From positions 1-64,000 of the forward strand of contig CAJUJL010000007.1 in assembly GCA_910586725.1 (NCBI GenBank): a DNA stretch of 64,000 bases, read 5' to 3'. Positions 25,549 to 33,414 of the stretch are shown one piece after another. Under the pieces are notes generated by a model. That model worked only from the letters and a program-made list of their open reading frames with translations. It had not been told where the DNA came from and ran no database searches. Position 1 is the stretch's first letter. Each line of letters begins with the position of its first letter. Both the position numbers and the translations under genes were made by a program. The stretch is from an uncultured Lachnospiraceae bacterium (lineage in GTDB: Bacteria; Bacillota; Clostridia; Lachnospirales; Lachnospiraceae).

Positions 25549-26487
25549 GTGGATATACAAGTGATTTTTGCCCAGATGCTCATGTTATTCGCCATGATGC
25601 TGACGGGATATTTTATCTGGAAAAAAGAATGGTTTGACGAAGCGGCGTATCAGAAATTGTCAAAAATCGTCGTAAATATTTTAAATCCGATTCTGGTCAT
25701 TTATGGAGTCGTGGGAAAAGAGTCGGGCGGCGACGCAAGTCTGATCCTTCTGAATCTTGGTTTTGTGGCTCTGTTTTATATTTTACTGATTGTGACGGGA
25801 CTTTTGTTTGTTCTGGCATTTCGTCCGGCAAAATCGGAACGCCGTCTGTATCGTCTGATGACGATTTTTCCAAACGTCGGATTTATGGGCATTCCGGTTA
25901 TATCCGCCGTGTTTGGGCCAGAGAGCATGATCTATATTGTGCTTTATATGCTTGGATATAATCTGATTTTGTATACGTATGGTCTTGCGCTGGCAAGAAA
26001 AGCGGCCGAAGACGCCGGTTCTGTCACTGAGCAGGGCACAAGCCAGTGGAAGCGCATGATAAATCCGGGAATGATTGCTTCCGTGGCCGCGGTCGTAATT
26101 TTTCTGTTAAAGATACCGCTTCCGGCGCCGGCGGTAAATTTTTGCGATTATATGGGAAATGCGACGATTCCGCTGTCGATGCTTTTGATTGGCATGTCGA
26201 TTGCCAAGGCGGATTTGAAGAAAATTTTTTCCAATGGAATGATTTATGCCTATACGGCAGTCAAGATGCTTTTGCTTCCGGTTCTTATGGTTTTTTTGCT
26301 CCGTCCGTTTTCTGTGGAGCCTGTCATACTTGGCGTATTTATTTTGCAGATTGCCATGCCGGTTGGAAGCATTGTGACTTTGGTGGCGAAAGAAAGCGGC
26401 GCGGATGAGACGCTTTGCACGAACGGCATTGTGCTTAGTACGTTAGCGTCCATCCTTACGATTCCGCTTGTATGTATGTTTTTATAG
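25549..26487 (+). CDS. AEC-family transporter (auxin efflux carrier type)
   Basis: A roughly 312-residue integral membrane protein with ten predicted hydrophobic segments in a 5+5 arrangement. Characteristic AEC features include KLSKIVVNILNPILVIYGVV, FPNVGFMGIPV and, in the second half, NATIPLSMLLIGMSIA. Relatives export or import malate, other organic anions or amino-acid derivatives; the substrate here is unknown. GTG at 25549 with AAAGGAGA upstream is the likely start; the ATG at 25528 is upstream of that site. It converges with the DUF4317 gene only 15 bases away. Confidence 0.85.
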   Translation: MDIQVIFAQMLMLFAMMLTGYFIWKKEWFDEAAYQKLSKIVVNILNPILVIYGVVGKESGGDASLILLNLGFVALFYILLIVTGLLFVLAFRPAKSERRLYRLMTIFPNVGFMGIPVISAVFGPESMIYIVLYMLGYNLILYTYGLALARKAAEDAGSVTEQGTSQWKRMINPGMIASVAAVVIFLLKIPLPAPAVNFCDYMGNATIPLSMLLIGMSIAKADLKKIFSNGMIYAYTAVKMLLLPVLMVFLLRPFSVEPVILGVFILQIAMPVGSIVTLVAKESGADETLCTNGIVLSTLASILTIPLVCMFL

Positions 26488-26502
26488 GCCGCGGACAGGA
26501 AG

Positions 26503-27765
26503 TCAGACGGTGGTATGGACGCCGTTGATTGCGGCGTGTTCGTTCTCTTCCATTGGAATGACCAGGCATTTTTGGCCCTGAATCATCTGGGAGTGAATTT
26601 GTGCGGCTTTTTCCGGTTTGACGCGCAGAATCACGTCATAAGTTTTGGGCGCGTCAGGAGCGTTTTCTTCTTCTGACAGTCCGGCAAGCATTCGGGCGTC
26701 TTTTAATTCCTGTTCCAGTACGCCTACTTTTTTGACAAGCTCTTTTTTCTGTTTTTTTCGGTTTCCGTCTTCCGCAGCTTTTGCGTCTACCAGATGTGTC
26801 AGAATGGGCGCGTCGTCTTTAAATTCTTCCCGATAAGCTTTTTCTATGACATCGGCCTGGGTCTGCGGAATATCAGCGCCGGCGAGTATTTCACCAATCG
26901 TATCTCCGGTTAAAAGGACGGGGTCTTTTGTCTCTTCCGTTTCTTCCGACTCCTGTTCGGCAGCCAGATCAGACAGCTCGTTTTGTATTTCGCAAAAAGT
27001 TTCGTGAGATGATTCCGCATCCCCGCCGTAAGCTTTTTCGATGATAGAGGCAAACGCCATCTTCTGCTCTGCCGCGGTGCGTTTTGCAATGCAGCCCAGT
27101 GCGCCTTCTATTAGCTCCGTATGCGGTTCCTTTGGGTTTTTGTGGTATGTCATAACAGAGTGGATGTCGGCGCTTCTGTCGGTAAAGGCAGGGAAGAGAA
27201 AGCCGCTGTCCGGCGGGCATACAATCCAGTCGCGGATTCTTGGCCCTATGCGGTTTTCATCTTCCCGATAACCCAATCCGGGTTTGCTTAAGCTGACAGG
27301 GCAAATGGCACAGAGCAGATATTCATACACTTCTTCCGACTCATCCAGCTTGCTGTTGTCGCTTGTTTTTGTAATGACGTCATATGCGTCATGAAAGACC
27401 AGAATCAGATAATTGCCGGCAAATTCATAATTGTCGATAATCAAATCATAAAAACGTTCCAGCAGTTCTTCGTTTTGCAGCGCGCTGATTCTTAAAGCAG
27501 TCAGGAAATGTTGTCTGCCGCCGACCGCTTCCTCCTCCAATGGGAATTCCAGCTCCAAAAGGTTATTGCCTACGGAACCGGAAAGCGTTTTCTTGGCAAT
27601 TTCCAGATATTTGTAAAATTCCTCATCTTCCAGATTTAAAAATGTTTCTTCCAGTTTTACGACGCGATTTCGTTCTCCGTCCACATAACAGCCGCACATT
27701 CGGGTAATGGTGCAGGTTTCTTTTTTCAGACGGCGTTTGATTTCAAGGACGTCTTTTCTGTTCAT
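26503..27765 (-). CDS. DUF4317 family protein
   Basis: A roughly 420-residue protein recognised as DUF4317-type by MNRKDVLEIKRRLKKETCTI at the start, CGCYVDGER and LICAICPVSLSKPGLGY-like segments (here LLCAICPVSLSKPG). Its C-terminal third has a charged, probably coiled region (KKQKKELVKKVGVLEQELKD) and a Val-rich end. No function is established. It is common in Lachnospiraceae. The true start at 27765 has GAGGTGG upstream; the longer frame to 27981 is out because it crosses its own promoter (TTGCCA, 17 bases, TATAAT at 27828-27800 on the minus strand). Confidence 0.85.
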   Translation of the reverse strand: MNRKDVLEIKRRLKKETCTITRMCGCYVDGERNRVVKLEETFLNLEDEEFYKYLEIAKKTLSGSVGNNLLELEFPLEEEAVGGRQHFLTALRISALQNEELLERFYDLIIDNYEFAGNYLILVFHDAYDVITKTSDNSKLDESEEVYEYLLCAICPVSLSKPGLGYREDENRIGPRIRDWIVCPPDSGFLFPAFTDRSADIHSVMTYHKNPKEPHTELIEGALGCIAKRTAAEQKMAFASIIEKAYGGDAESSHETFCEIQNELSDLAAEQESEETEETKDPVLLTGDTIGEILAGADIPQTQADVIEKAYREEFKDDAPILTHLVDAKAAEDGNRKKQKKELVKKVGVLEQELKDARMLAGLSEEENAPDAPKTYDVILRVKPEKAAQIHSQMIQGQKCLVIPMEENEHAAINGVHTTV

Positions 27766-27799
27766 TGGCATCCACCTCGTTTTCTTGATTTTTGAAAAT

Positions 27800-27828
27800 A
27801 TTATATAGAAAAAGAAGAAAAATGGCAA
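27800..27828 (-). promoter_or_regulatory. Promoter of the DUF4317 gene
   Basis: On the minus strand TTGCCA (27828-27823) and TATAAT (27805-27800) are 17 bases apart. A plus-strand extended -10 (TGCTATACT, 27835-27843) starts just beyond it and can serve the divergent lipoprotein operon. Confidence 0.75.
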
Positions 27829-27907
27829 GTTATGTGCTATACTGAATAAAAGCCATTTCTCCGCAGCATAATAGGAAATAAAATCATTTATGAAGGAGAT
27901 TTTGGAA

Positions 27908-28726
27908 ATGAAGAAGAATATATTTTTATTGCTTCTTACAATAGGTACAGCAATGGCGCTTTTTGGCTGCGGTCGCAACAATCAGGATCATGCAGAGCAA
28001 AAGGGGACAGATGCCGTCGGAACAGAAAATCATGCCGTTTCTGACGTCACGGGGACGGAATCGGCTGCAGATACGGAAAATACGAGCCAGCTAAAGCTTG
28101 GCACGGCAGTGGAGATTCCGGAAAGCTTTGAAGGGGAGCTTGCGGAAACGGACGCCCATGAATCTCTGGAGAGAGCGATTGCAAAGTATTGCAATGTGGT
28201 GGAAGAAGATTATTTTAATGTGCGTTATTATTACAATTATGTAGATTTAAACGGAGACAGTAATGATGAGATTCTTGCTTTGGTCCTGGGGCACAATATC
28301 AAGGGGATAGATGGAAATGTGCTGCTCTGGCTGGATGAATCAGACGAAGATAAGATTTCTGACGCGTCTGTAAAACAGGCGTTTCGCCAGATTGGCGTCC
28401 CGGTATACGTAAGCAATCATATGACGCAGGGATACCGGGATTTGATTATTGCCGACATTCGGAATACGACGGATGATGCCGTGACGGAAGCAGGAACGGA
28501 CAATGTGGTATCAGACGGCGCAACTGGGGAAGGCGATGGGCTTATGAATTCTGTGGATCAGACCTATAAACTTTTGACCTGGAACGGCGATCAATACCAA
28601 ACGTTACAGGAAGGCAAAGTTTTGTATCATTTGGAAGGATATGAGGGAAGCGCTATATTAACCAATAATATAGAGAGCGACTGGATCAACGACAATTATC
28701 ATGTCCTGGGAGAAGCCATGAGATAA
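27908..28726 (+). CDS. Putative lipoprotein of unknown function
   Basis: A 272-residue exported protein. The signal sequence ends in the lipobox ALFGC near residue 20, followed by a Thr/Glu-rich spacer. The mature part contains YVDLNGDSNDEILALVLG, an EF-hand-like calcium loop common in secreted clostridial proteins, but no enzyme motif. AAGGAG at 27893 supports the start at 27908. It is the first gene of a likely operon with the polyphosphate phosphotransferase (22-base gap) and thiT. Confidence 0.75.
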   Translation: MKKNIFLLLLTIGTAMALFGCGRNNQDHAEQKGTDAVGTENHAVSDVTGTESAADTENTSQLKLGTAVEIPESFEGELAETDAHESLERAIAKYCNVVEEDYFNVRYYYNYVDLNGDSNDEILALVLGHNIKGIDGNVLLWLDESDEDKISDASVKQAFRQIGVPVYVSNHMTQGYRDLIIADIRNTTDDAVTEAGTDNVVSDGATGEGDGLMNSVDQTYKLLTWNGDQYQTLQEGKVLYHLEGYEGSAILTNNIESDWINDNYHVLGEAMR

Positions 28727-28748
28727 AAAAGAGGAAGGGGAGGATTTT

Positions 28749-30221
28749 TTGCTTAAAAATTATGAAATTCGAAAGTACCAGATACCCGAAGACGAGATCC
28801 GGGCGCTGGTCAAAGAAAAACGGGAAATTCTGGTCAGACAGCAGCAGCAGCTCAAAGAGCATAAGCTTCCGGTGTACGTTTTGACAGAGGGCTGGGGAGC
28901 CGCCGGAAAAGGTACGCTGATTGGAAATTTAATCAAAGATCTGGATCCAAGGTTTTTTCATGTAATTCATATGGGGCCGCCAAATGAAAACGAAACAAGG
29001 AAGCCTTTTTTGTGGCGTTATATGGAGACAATTCCGGAGGCCGGAAAATTCGTATTTTTAAATTCCGGATGGCTGGACGAGACGGCGGAGGACTGGATGT
29101 GCGATCGGATTGGAGAAGAGGAGCTGGAAAAAAGGCTGCGGCAGATCGGCACGTTTGAGCGGCAGTTAAAGGACAACGGCTATCTTGTCGTAAAACTATT
29201 TTTGCATATTCCCAAACAGGAACAAAAGCAGCGCCTTTTGAAGCTGAAAGAAAAGAAAGACACCGAATGGCGCGTGGCTGACAAAGATATTCTCCAAATC
29301 AAAAAACGTGAGAAATATGAAAAGATATATGACAGAATCTTAGAAGCGACCAATACCGGGTACGTTCCGTGGAACGTCATAGACGCCGTCGATAAAAAAC
29401 AGGCTTTGCTGCAGACGCTGCATCTTCTGACCAACCAGATCAGTCAGGCAATTGAAAACAAAAGAATCCTGCCTGAAATTCTGCATAAGGATTATCCGCT
29501 GTTAAAGATGCCGGAGCTGTCTGAAGTGCCTTTAAATCAGCAAATGACAAAAGCAGAATACGAGGTTCGGTTAAAAGAGCTGCAAAAACGTCTCAAAAAG
29601 CTGCACAATAAAATTTACCGGAAGCGGATTCCGATTGTCATTGCCTATGAGGGCTGGGACGCCGCCGGAAAAGGCGGAAACATCAAACGTCTGACAAGCG
29701 CGTTAGATCCCAGAGGATTTGAGGTGCATCCCATTGCATCGCCGGAGCCTCATGAAAAAGCAAGGCATTATCTGTGGCGTTTTTACCACAGGCTGCCAAA
29801 AGACGGCCATATCGCCATTTTTGACCGTACCTGGTACGGCAGGGTCATGGTGGAGCGGATTGAGGGATTTTGCTCGGAAAATGACTGGAAGCGCGCGTAC
29901 AATGAAATCAACGAATTTGAAAAAGAACTGACCGATTGGGGCGCGATTGTCATCAAATTCTGGGTCCACATCGATCAGGACACGCAGCTTGCCCGTTTTA
30001 CCGAGCGGCAGAATACGCCCGAAAAGCAATGGAAGATTACCGATGAGGACTGGAGAAACCGAAAGAAGTGGGACGCATATGAAGCGGCCGTTGACGAGAT
30101 GATTGCAAAGACTTCGACGGAAAATGCGCCGTGGTTTATCATTCAGTCCAACAACAAATATTACGCAAGGCTTCAGGCAATACAGATTGTCATTGATGAA
30201 ATAGAAAAGAGGATTTTATGA
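28749..30221 (+). CDS. pap: Polyphosphate:AMP phosphotransferase (tandem PPK2)
   Basis: A 490-residue protein with two PPK2 domains in tandem, the class II layout that phosphorylates AMP to ADP with polyphosphate. The N-terminal domain has a P-loop EGWGAAGKGTLI but a weak lid and Walker B (FLNSGWLDE). The C-terminal domain has EGWDAAGKGGNIKRL and an intact FDRTWYGRVMVERIEGF. As in characterised PAPs the C-terminal domain is probably the catalytic one. It starts with TTG at 28749 behind GGGGAGGA. Its stop overlaps the start of thiT by four bases. Confidence 0.92.
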   Translation: MLKNYEIRKYQIPEDEIRALVKEKREILVRQQQQLKEHKLPVYVLTEGWGAAGKGTLIGNLIKDLDPRFFHVIHMGPPNENETRKPFLWRYMETIPEAGKFVFLNSGWLDETAEDWMCDRIGEEELEKRLRQIGTFERQLKDNGYLVVKLFLHIPKQEQKQRLLKLKEKKDTEWRVADKDILQIKKREKYEKIYDRILEATNTGYVPWNVIDAVDKKQALLQTLHLLTNQISQAIENKRILPEILHKDYPLLKMPELSEVPLNQQMTKAEYEVRLKELQKRLKKLHNKIYRKRIPIVIAYEGWDAAGKGGNIKRLTSALDPRGFEVHPIASPEPHEKARHYLWRFYHRLPKDGHIAIFDRTWYGRVMVERIEGFCSENDWKRAYNEINEFEKELTDWGAIVIKFWVHIDQDTQLARFTERQNTPEKQWKITDEDWRNRKKWDAYEAAVDEMIAKTSTENAPWFIIQSNNKYYARLQAIQIVIDEIEKRIL

Positions 30222-30760
30222 GAAAGACTTCTACGAAACAGTTGGTTTACGCGGCGGCGGCAATTGCCCTTGCCATGGCGGCTTCGCTGATTAAGCTTTT
30301 TGAAATGCCGATGGGAGGCTCCGTTACGCTGCTTAGCATGCTGTTTGTAGTCCTGATCGGCTACTGGTACGGACCTGCGACAGGCATAGCGGCGGGCGTT
30401 GCGTACGGCGTCTTGCAGTTTATCATCGAGCCGTATGTATTTTCCATTCCGCAGGTGTTGGTCGATTACCCGCTTGCGTTTGGCGCGCTTGGGCTTTCAG
30501 GGCTTTTCCGAAACAAAAAAGGCGGTCTTACGGCAGGGTATTTGGTCGGCGTGGCCGGCAGATGCTTTTTTTCATTTTTGTCCGGATGGATTTTCTTTGG
30601 TACATATGCGGCCGGTTATGGCATAAGCGCGCCGGTATATTCCTTTTTGTATAACGCGTCTTACCTGGGCGCGGAGGCGGTTCTTACCGTTTTGATTGTG
30701 AATCTTCCTCCGGTCAGAAAAGCTTTGCTGCACATTAAGGATATGGCCGTATCCTCCTGA
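30218..30760 (+). CDS. thiT: Thiamine transporter ThiT (ECF S component)
   Basis: A 180-residue membrane protein with six hydrophobic segments and the ThiT/YuaJ pattern: LIKLFEMPMGGSVTLLSMLF, GYWYGPATGIAAGVAYGVLQ and EPYVFSIPQVLVDYPLAFG. It binds thiamine and works with the shared ECF ATPases and EcfT encoded elsewhere. The usual TPP riboswitch is not present before the gene; instead it is translated from the polyphosphate phosphotransferase transcript through an ATGA overlap. A terminator follows. Confidence 0.93.
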   Translation: MRKTSTKQLVYAAAAIALAMAASLIKLFEMPMGGSVTLLSMLFVVLIGYWYGPATGIAAGVAYGVLQFIIEPYVFSIPQVLVDYPLAFGALGLSGLFRNKKGGLTAGYLVGVAGRCFFSFLSGWIFFGTYAAGYGISAPVYSFLYNASYLGAEAVLTVLIVNLPPVRKALLHIKDMAVSS

Positions 30761-30776
30761 TGGCGCGGCATACGAA

Positions 30777-30826
30777 AATCCGGCCCATATCGCGCGTTTC
30801 TGGCGCGGGGCCGGATTTTTCCGTTT
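30777..30826 (+). terminator. Intrinsic terminator after thiT
   Basis: ATCCGGCCC pairs with GGGCCGGAT, with an inner CGCGCG/GGCGCG pairing, followed by TTTTTCCG. It can also act for the minus-strand small gene that ends at 30846. Confidence 0.85.
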
Positions 30827-30845
30827 CTTTCGAAAAGCAAGATTA

Positions 30846-31040
30846 TCAGTTTCCTTTGCTGCTTAAGGGATTGCTTCTTCCCTCAAAAAATGGGCTGTTG
30901 TCCGGAATGGGCTTATCTGCTTTATTGTACAGGCTTTGCTGTCTGAGCGCGTCCGGAGACGGCGGGGCCTCCTTTTTTCTGTGAACGTCGGAATGCTGCC
31001 TGTGGCAGTTGGAGTCTGCGCATTTTCTTGGATCTTCCAT
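30846..31040 (-). CDS. Small hydrophilic protein, likely forespore-expressed
   Basis: A 64-residue hydrophilic protein (MEDPRKCADSNCHRQH at the start, NSPFFEGRSNPLSSKGN at the end) with two cysteines and no membrane segment. Evidence that it is real is strong: an AAGGAGG box sits 5 bases before the ATG, and a perfect sigma-G-type promoter (GCATA, 18 bases, CATACTA) lies at 31095-31066. That combination points to expression in the forespore, as for small spore proteins, though it matches none of the SASP families I know. It ends against the thiT terminator. Confidence 0.68.
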   Translation of the reverse strand: MEDPRKCADSNCHRQHSDVHRKKEAPPSPDALRQQSLYNKADKPIPDNSPFFEGRSNPLSSKGN

Positions 31041-31065
31041 AAGGGCCTCCTTGTTGTGTTTTTGT

Positions 31066-31095
31066 TAGTATGTCGCGTTTTATTGATTTTTATGC
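31066..31095 (-). promoter_or_regulatory. Sigma-G-type promoter
   Basis: On the minus strand GCATA (31095-31091), exactly 18 bases, CATACTA (31072-31066). Both match the Bacillus sigma-G consensus (GHATR, CATNHTA). It is positioned to express the 64-residue protein; no sigma-A promoter is evident there. Confidence 0.65.
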
Positions 31096-31161
31096 GCATG
31101 GCGTTTACGAGGGAGGGATAAGGCGGGATCCGTATTTGGAGTTGCATCTGTTTGTTTTTCA

Positions 31162-31190
31162 TTGAGAACTATGGAGATATATGCTAATAT
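31162..31190 (+). promoter_or_regulatory. Promoter of the toxin-antitoxin operon
   Basis: TTGAGA (31162-31167), 17 bases, TAATAT (31185-31190). The antitoxin ATG is 65 bases downstream. Confidence 0.55.
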
Positions 31191-31254
31191 AATGAAACAT
31201 ATCATGTAGGATAGAATTTTTAAAAGAAAGAGATTTACAGAAAGGATAGACTTT

Positions 31255-31542
31255 ATGGCATTTGTAGATGTAAATATTAAAGTGCCGATGGAAATGGCGG
31301 TTTATGTAAAACCATCCGGCAAAGTGAATGAACTGGAAAGAAATGCGTTGTTATTATATCCCTATATTTTGAAACAGACGATTTCTCATGGCCGCGCGGC
31401 TGAAATATTAGGGATACGTAAAAATGAATTGATTGATATTTATGACAAACTGGGCTTTTCTTATTTGGATTTCTCAATAGACGATCTGGACGCGGAATTG
31501 GAAGCATACAGGAATGTGAAAGAAAAAGGTGAAATAGCATGA
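31255..31542 (+). CDS. UPF0175-family antitoxin
   Basis: A 95-residue protein of the UPF0175 type, recognised from the N-terminal strand and the helix-turn-helix-like stretch ISHGRAAEILGIRKNELIDIYDKLGF, ending in an acidic tail. These proteins pair with DUF3368 PIN-like toxins; the N-terminus usually binds the operon's own promoter while the tail blocks the toxin. The stop overlaps the toxin start (ATGA). AGAAAGGA precedes the ATG. Confidence 0.85.
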   Translation: MAFVDVNIKVPMEMAVYVKPSGKVNELERNALLLYPYILKQTISHGRAAEILGIRKNELIDIYDKLGFSYLDFSIDDLDAELEAYRNVKEKGEIA

Positions 31543-32030
31543 TTGTTGTGTCAGATACTACGCCAATTATTTCTCTGTTGAAAATTAACAGACTTGATTT
31601 ACTGGAAAAGGCATTTGGAGAGGTTCTGATTCCAAATGCTGTGTATGAGGAGCTTACAGCCGATAAACGATTCGCTGAGGAAGCAAAATTGATCCAGAAC
31701 GCTTCTTATATAAAGAATGTTTTAGTATTGAATCCGGAAGCAGTCAGAATTTTAAAGATGGCAACAGGGCTGGATCAGGGAGAAAGTGAAGCGATTGTGC
31801 TTGCGGACGAGAAAAAGGCAGATATTTTGCTGATGGATGAAGCAAAGGGAAGAACAATTTCCGGACAGATGGGGATTACAATAATGGGAACAATTGGACT
31901 TCTGATGTCTTCTTATGAGGATAAGCTGCTGTCATCTGACGAAGTAAGAAAATGTATCGACGGCCTGCAAAGCTCAGGCAGACATATAGGTGAGAGACAT
32001 TATCAGATGTTGTTAAACAGACTGCAATAA
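31539..32030 (+). CDS. DUF3368-type PIN-domain toxin
   Basis: A 163-residue PIN-like nuclease. Acidic metal-site residues are visible as VVSDTTPIISLL (first Asp), the LDQGESEAIVLA Glu and ADILLMDEAKGR (Asp). The sequence matches the DUF3368 toxin half of UPF0175/DUF3368 modules. RNase activity is inferred from the fold. It is cotranslated with the antitoxin and closed by a terminator, directly upstream of the fatty acid operon. Confidence 0.85.
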   Translation: MIVVSDTTPIISLLKINRLDLLEKAFGEVLIPNAVYEELTADKRFAEEAKLIQNASYIKNVLVLNPEAVRILKMATGLDQGESEAIVLADEKKADILLMDEAKGRTISGQMGITIMGTIGLLMSSYEDKLLSSDEVRKCIDGLQSSGRHIGERHYQMLLNRLQ

Positions 32031-32067
32031 AAAACGATGGCTTCTGGAAATAGCCATCGTTTTTTTA
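32031..32067 (+). terminator. Intrinsic terminator after the toxin gene
   Basis: AAAACGATGGC (32031-32041) pairs with GCCATCG plus TTTT, followed by more T residues. The stem is perfect. Confidence 0.9.
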
Positions 32068-32128
32068 TGTTAAAAATCAGTCGGAAAAACAGGGTGAAAA
32101 ATTCTCATAAAAAATACAAAAAACCCAA

Positions 32129-32157
32129 TTGACAAATCTTCCCATTTGTAATATACT
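32129..32157 (+). promoter_or_regulatory. Promoter of the fatty acid synthesis operon
   Basis: TTGACA (32129-32134), 17 bases, TATACT (32152-32157). The start point should fall near 32164, directly on the operator repeats. Confidence 0.85.
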
Positions 32158-32164
32158 TTGCCCA

Positions 32165-32201
32165 TCAAATAATTTGACTATCAAACTATTTGACAATCAA
32201 A
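32165..32201 (+). promoter_or_regulatory. FabT-like operator repeats
   Basis: TTTGACTATCAAA (32173-32185) and TTTGACAATCAAA (32189-32201) are palindromic copies 16 bases apart. The overlapping TCAAATAATTTGA (32165-32177) makes a third. They match the FabT site of streptococci (TTTGA...TCAAA). Their place just after the -10 box suggests repression by blocking RNA polymerase, presumably by the MarR protein at the operon's end. Confidence 0.8.
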
Positions 32202-32232
32202 CTAAAAACGAAAATTCAAAAGGAGAATTTAT

Positions 32233-32466
32233 ATGTTGGAAAAATTAAAAGAAATCATTGCGGAGCAGCTTGGAATCGGCGAGGATGAAGTAAAAGCGGA
32301 AAGTAATTTCAAAGACGATCTCGGAGCGGATTCTTTGGATTTGTTTGAGCTTGTGATGAGTCTGGAAGAGGAATACGAAGTGGAAATTCCGTCTGAGGAT
32401 TTAGAGAAAATTGCAACGGTAAACGACGTTATGGAATATTTGAAAGCAAAAGGTGTGGAAGTTTAA
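32233..32466 (+). CDS. acpP: Acyl carrier protein
   Basis: A 77-residue acidic four-helix protein with the phosphopantetheine attachment serine in DDLGADSLDLFELVMSLEEE. It carries the growing acyl chain between the enzymes encoded downstream. AAAAGGAG lies 8 bases before the ATG. First gene of the operon. Confidence 0.97.
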   Translation: MLEKLKEIIAEQLGIGEDEVKAESNFKDDLGADSLDLFELVMSLEEEYEVEIPSEDLEKIATVNDVMEYLKAKGVEV

Positions 32467-32467
32467 G

Positions 32468-33400
32468 ATGAAAACCGAAATTACGGAATTGCTTGGAATC
32501 CAATATCCGGTAATACAGGGCGGCATGGCGTGGGTTGCGGAATATCACCTTGCGGCGGCCGTATCAATGGCCGGAGGATTTGGTTTGATTGGAGCGGCCA
32601 GCGCGCCGCCTGAAATCGTGCGGGAGCAGATTCGAAAAGTAAAAGAACTGACAGACCGGCCGTTTGGCGTAAACGTCATGCTGATGAATCCCAACGCTTC
32701 CGAAGTGGCGAAAGTCGTTGTGGAAGAGGGCGTGGCGGCAGTGACGACAGGGGCCGGAAATCCGGCGGCATATATGGAAATGTGGAAAAAAGCCGGCATC
32801 AGGGTAATTCCCGTTGTGGCCAGCGTAGCTATGGCGAAGATGATGGAGCGCGCCGGAGCGGACGCAGTTGTGGCGGAGGGAACGGAATCCGGCGGACACA
32901 TCGGTTCCGCGACGACGATGACACTCGTTCCCCAGGTTGCGGACGCTGTCCGGATTCCGGTAATTGCAGCCGGAGGAATCGGCGACGGAAGAGGCATTGC
33001 GGCGGCCATGATGCTTGGGGCATCGGGCGTGCAGATGGGAACGCGCTTTATTGTCGCGAAAGAATCTATCGTGCATGAGAAGTATAAAGAACGCATTATA
33101 AAGGCGAAAGACATTGACTCCGAAGTGACCGGAAGAAGCACCGGGCATCCAATCCGTGTGCTTCGCAACAAAATGACGAGAGAATATCTGAAAATGGAAG
33201 CAAACGGCGTGGGCTTAGAGGAGCTAGAAGTTCTGACGCTTGGCTCTCTGCGAAAAGCCGTTATGGAGGGCGACGTCATAAACGGAAGCCTGATGGCGGG
33301 GCAGATTGCCGGCATGGTCAAAAAAGAACAGACCTGTAAAGAAATGATAGAAGAAATGATGCAGGAAGCAGAAACGCTTCTGAACAGAAAATTTTCATAA
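32468..33400 (+). CDS. fabK: Enoyl-[ACP] reductase II (FabK)
   Basis: A 310-residue FMN-dependent TIM-barrel enoyl-ACP reductase. The typical segments are YPVIQGGMAWVA at the start, GVNVMLMNP, GTESGGHIGSATTMTLVPQV and PVIAAGGIGDGRGIAAAM (FMN site). It performs the last reduction of the elongation cycle. No FabI is present in the cluster. The ATG at 32468 follows the acpP stop by one base; the upstream in-frame ATG lies inside acpP. Confidence 0.95.
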   Translation: MKTEITELLGIQYPVIQGGMAWVAEYHLAAAVSMAGGFGLIGAASAPPEIVREQIRKVKELTDRPFGVNVMLMNPNASEVAKVVVEEGVAAVTTGAGNPAAYMEMWKKAGIRVIPVVASVAMAKMMERAGADAVVAEGTESGGHIGSATTMTLVPQVADAVRIPVIAAGGIGDGRGIAAAMMLGASGVQMGTRFIVAKESIVHEKYKERIIKAKDIDSEVTGRSTGHPIRVLRNKMTREYLKMEANGVGLEELEVLTLGSLRKAVMEGDVINGSLMAGQIAGMVKKEQTCKEMIEEMMQEAETLLNRKFS

Positions 33401-33414
33401 GAGAGGAAAACGGA

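Noticed and set aside
26503..27981. DUF4317 gene with a 72-residue N-terminal extension
   Set aside because: The extension is Phe/Ile-rich, crosses the gene's own TTGCCA/TATAAT promoter and the divergent gene start; the ATG at 27765 has a good ribosome binding site.
32782..33078. 98-codon frame inside fabK on the same strand
   Set aside because: Its Arg/Gly-rich, low-complexity product is typical of an out-of-frame reading of a GC-rich gene.
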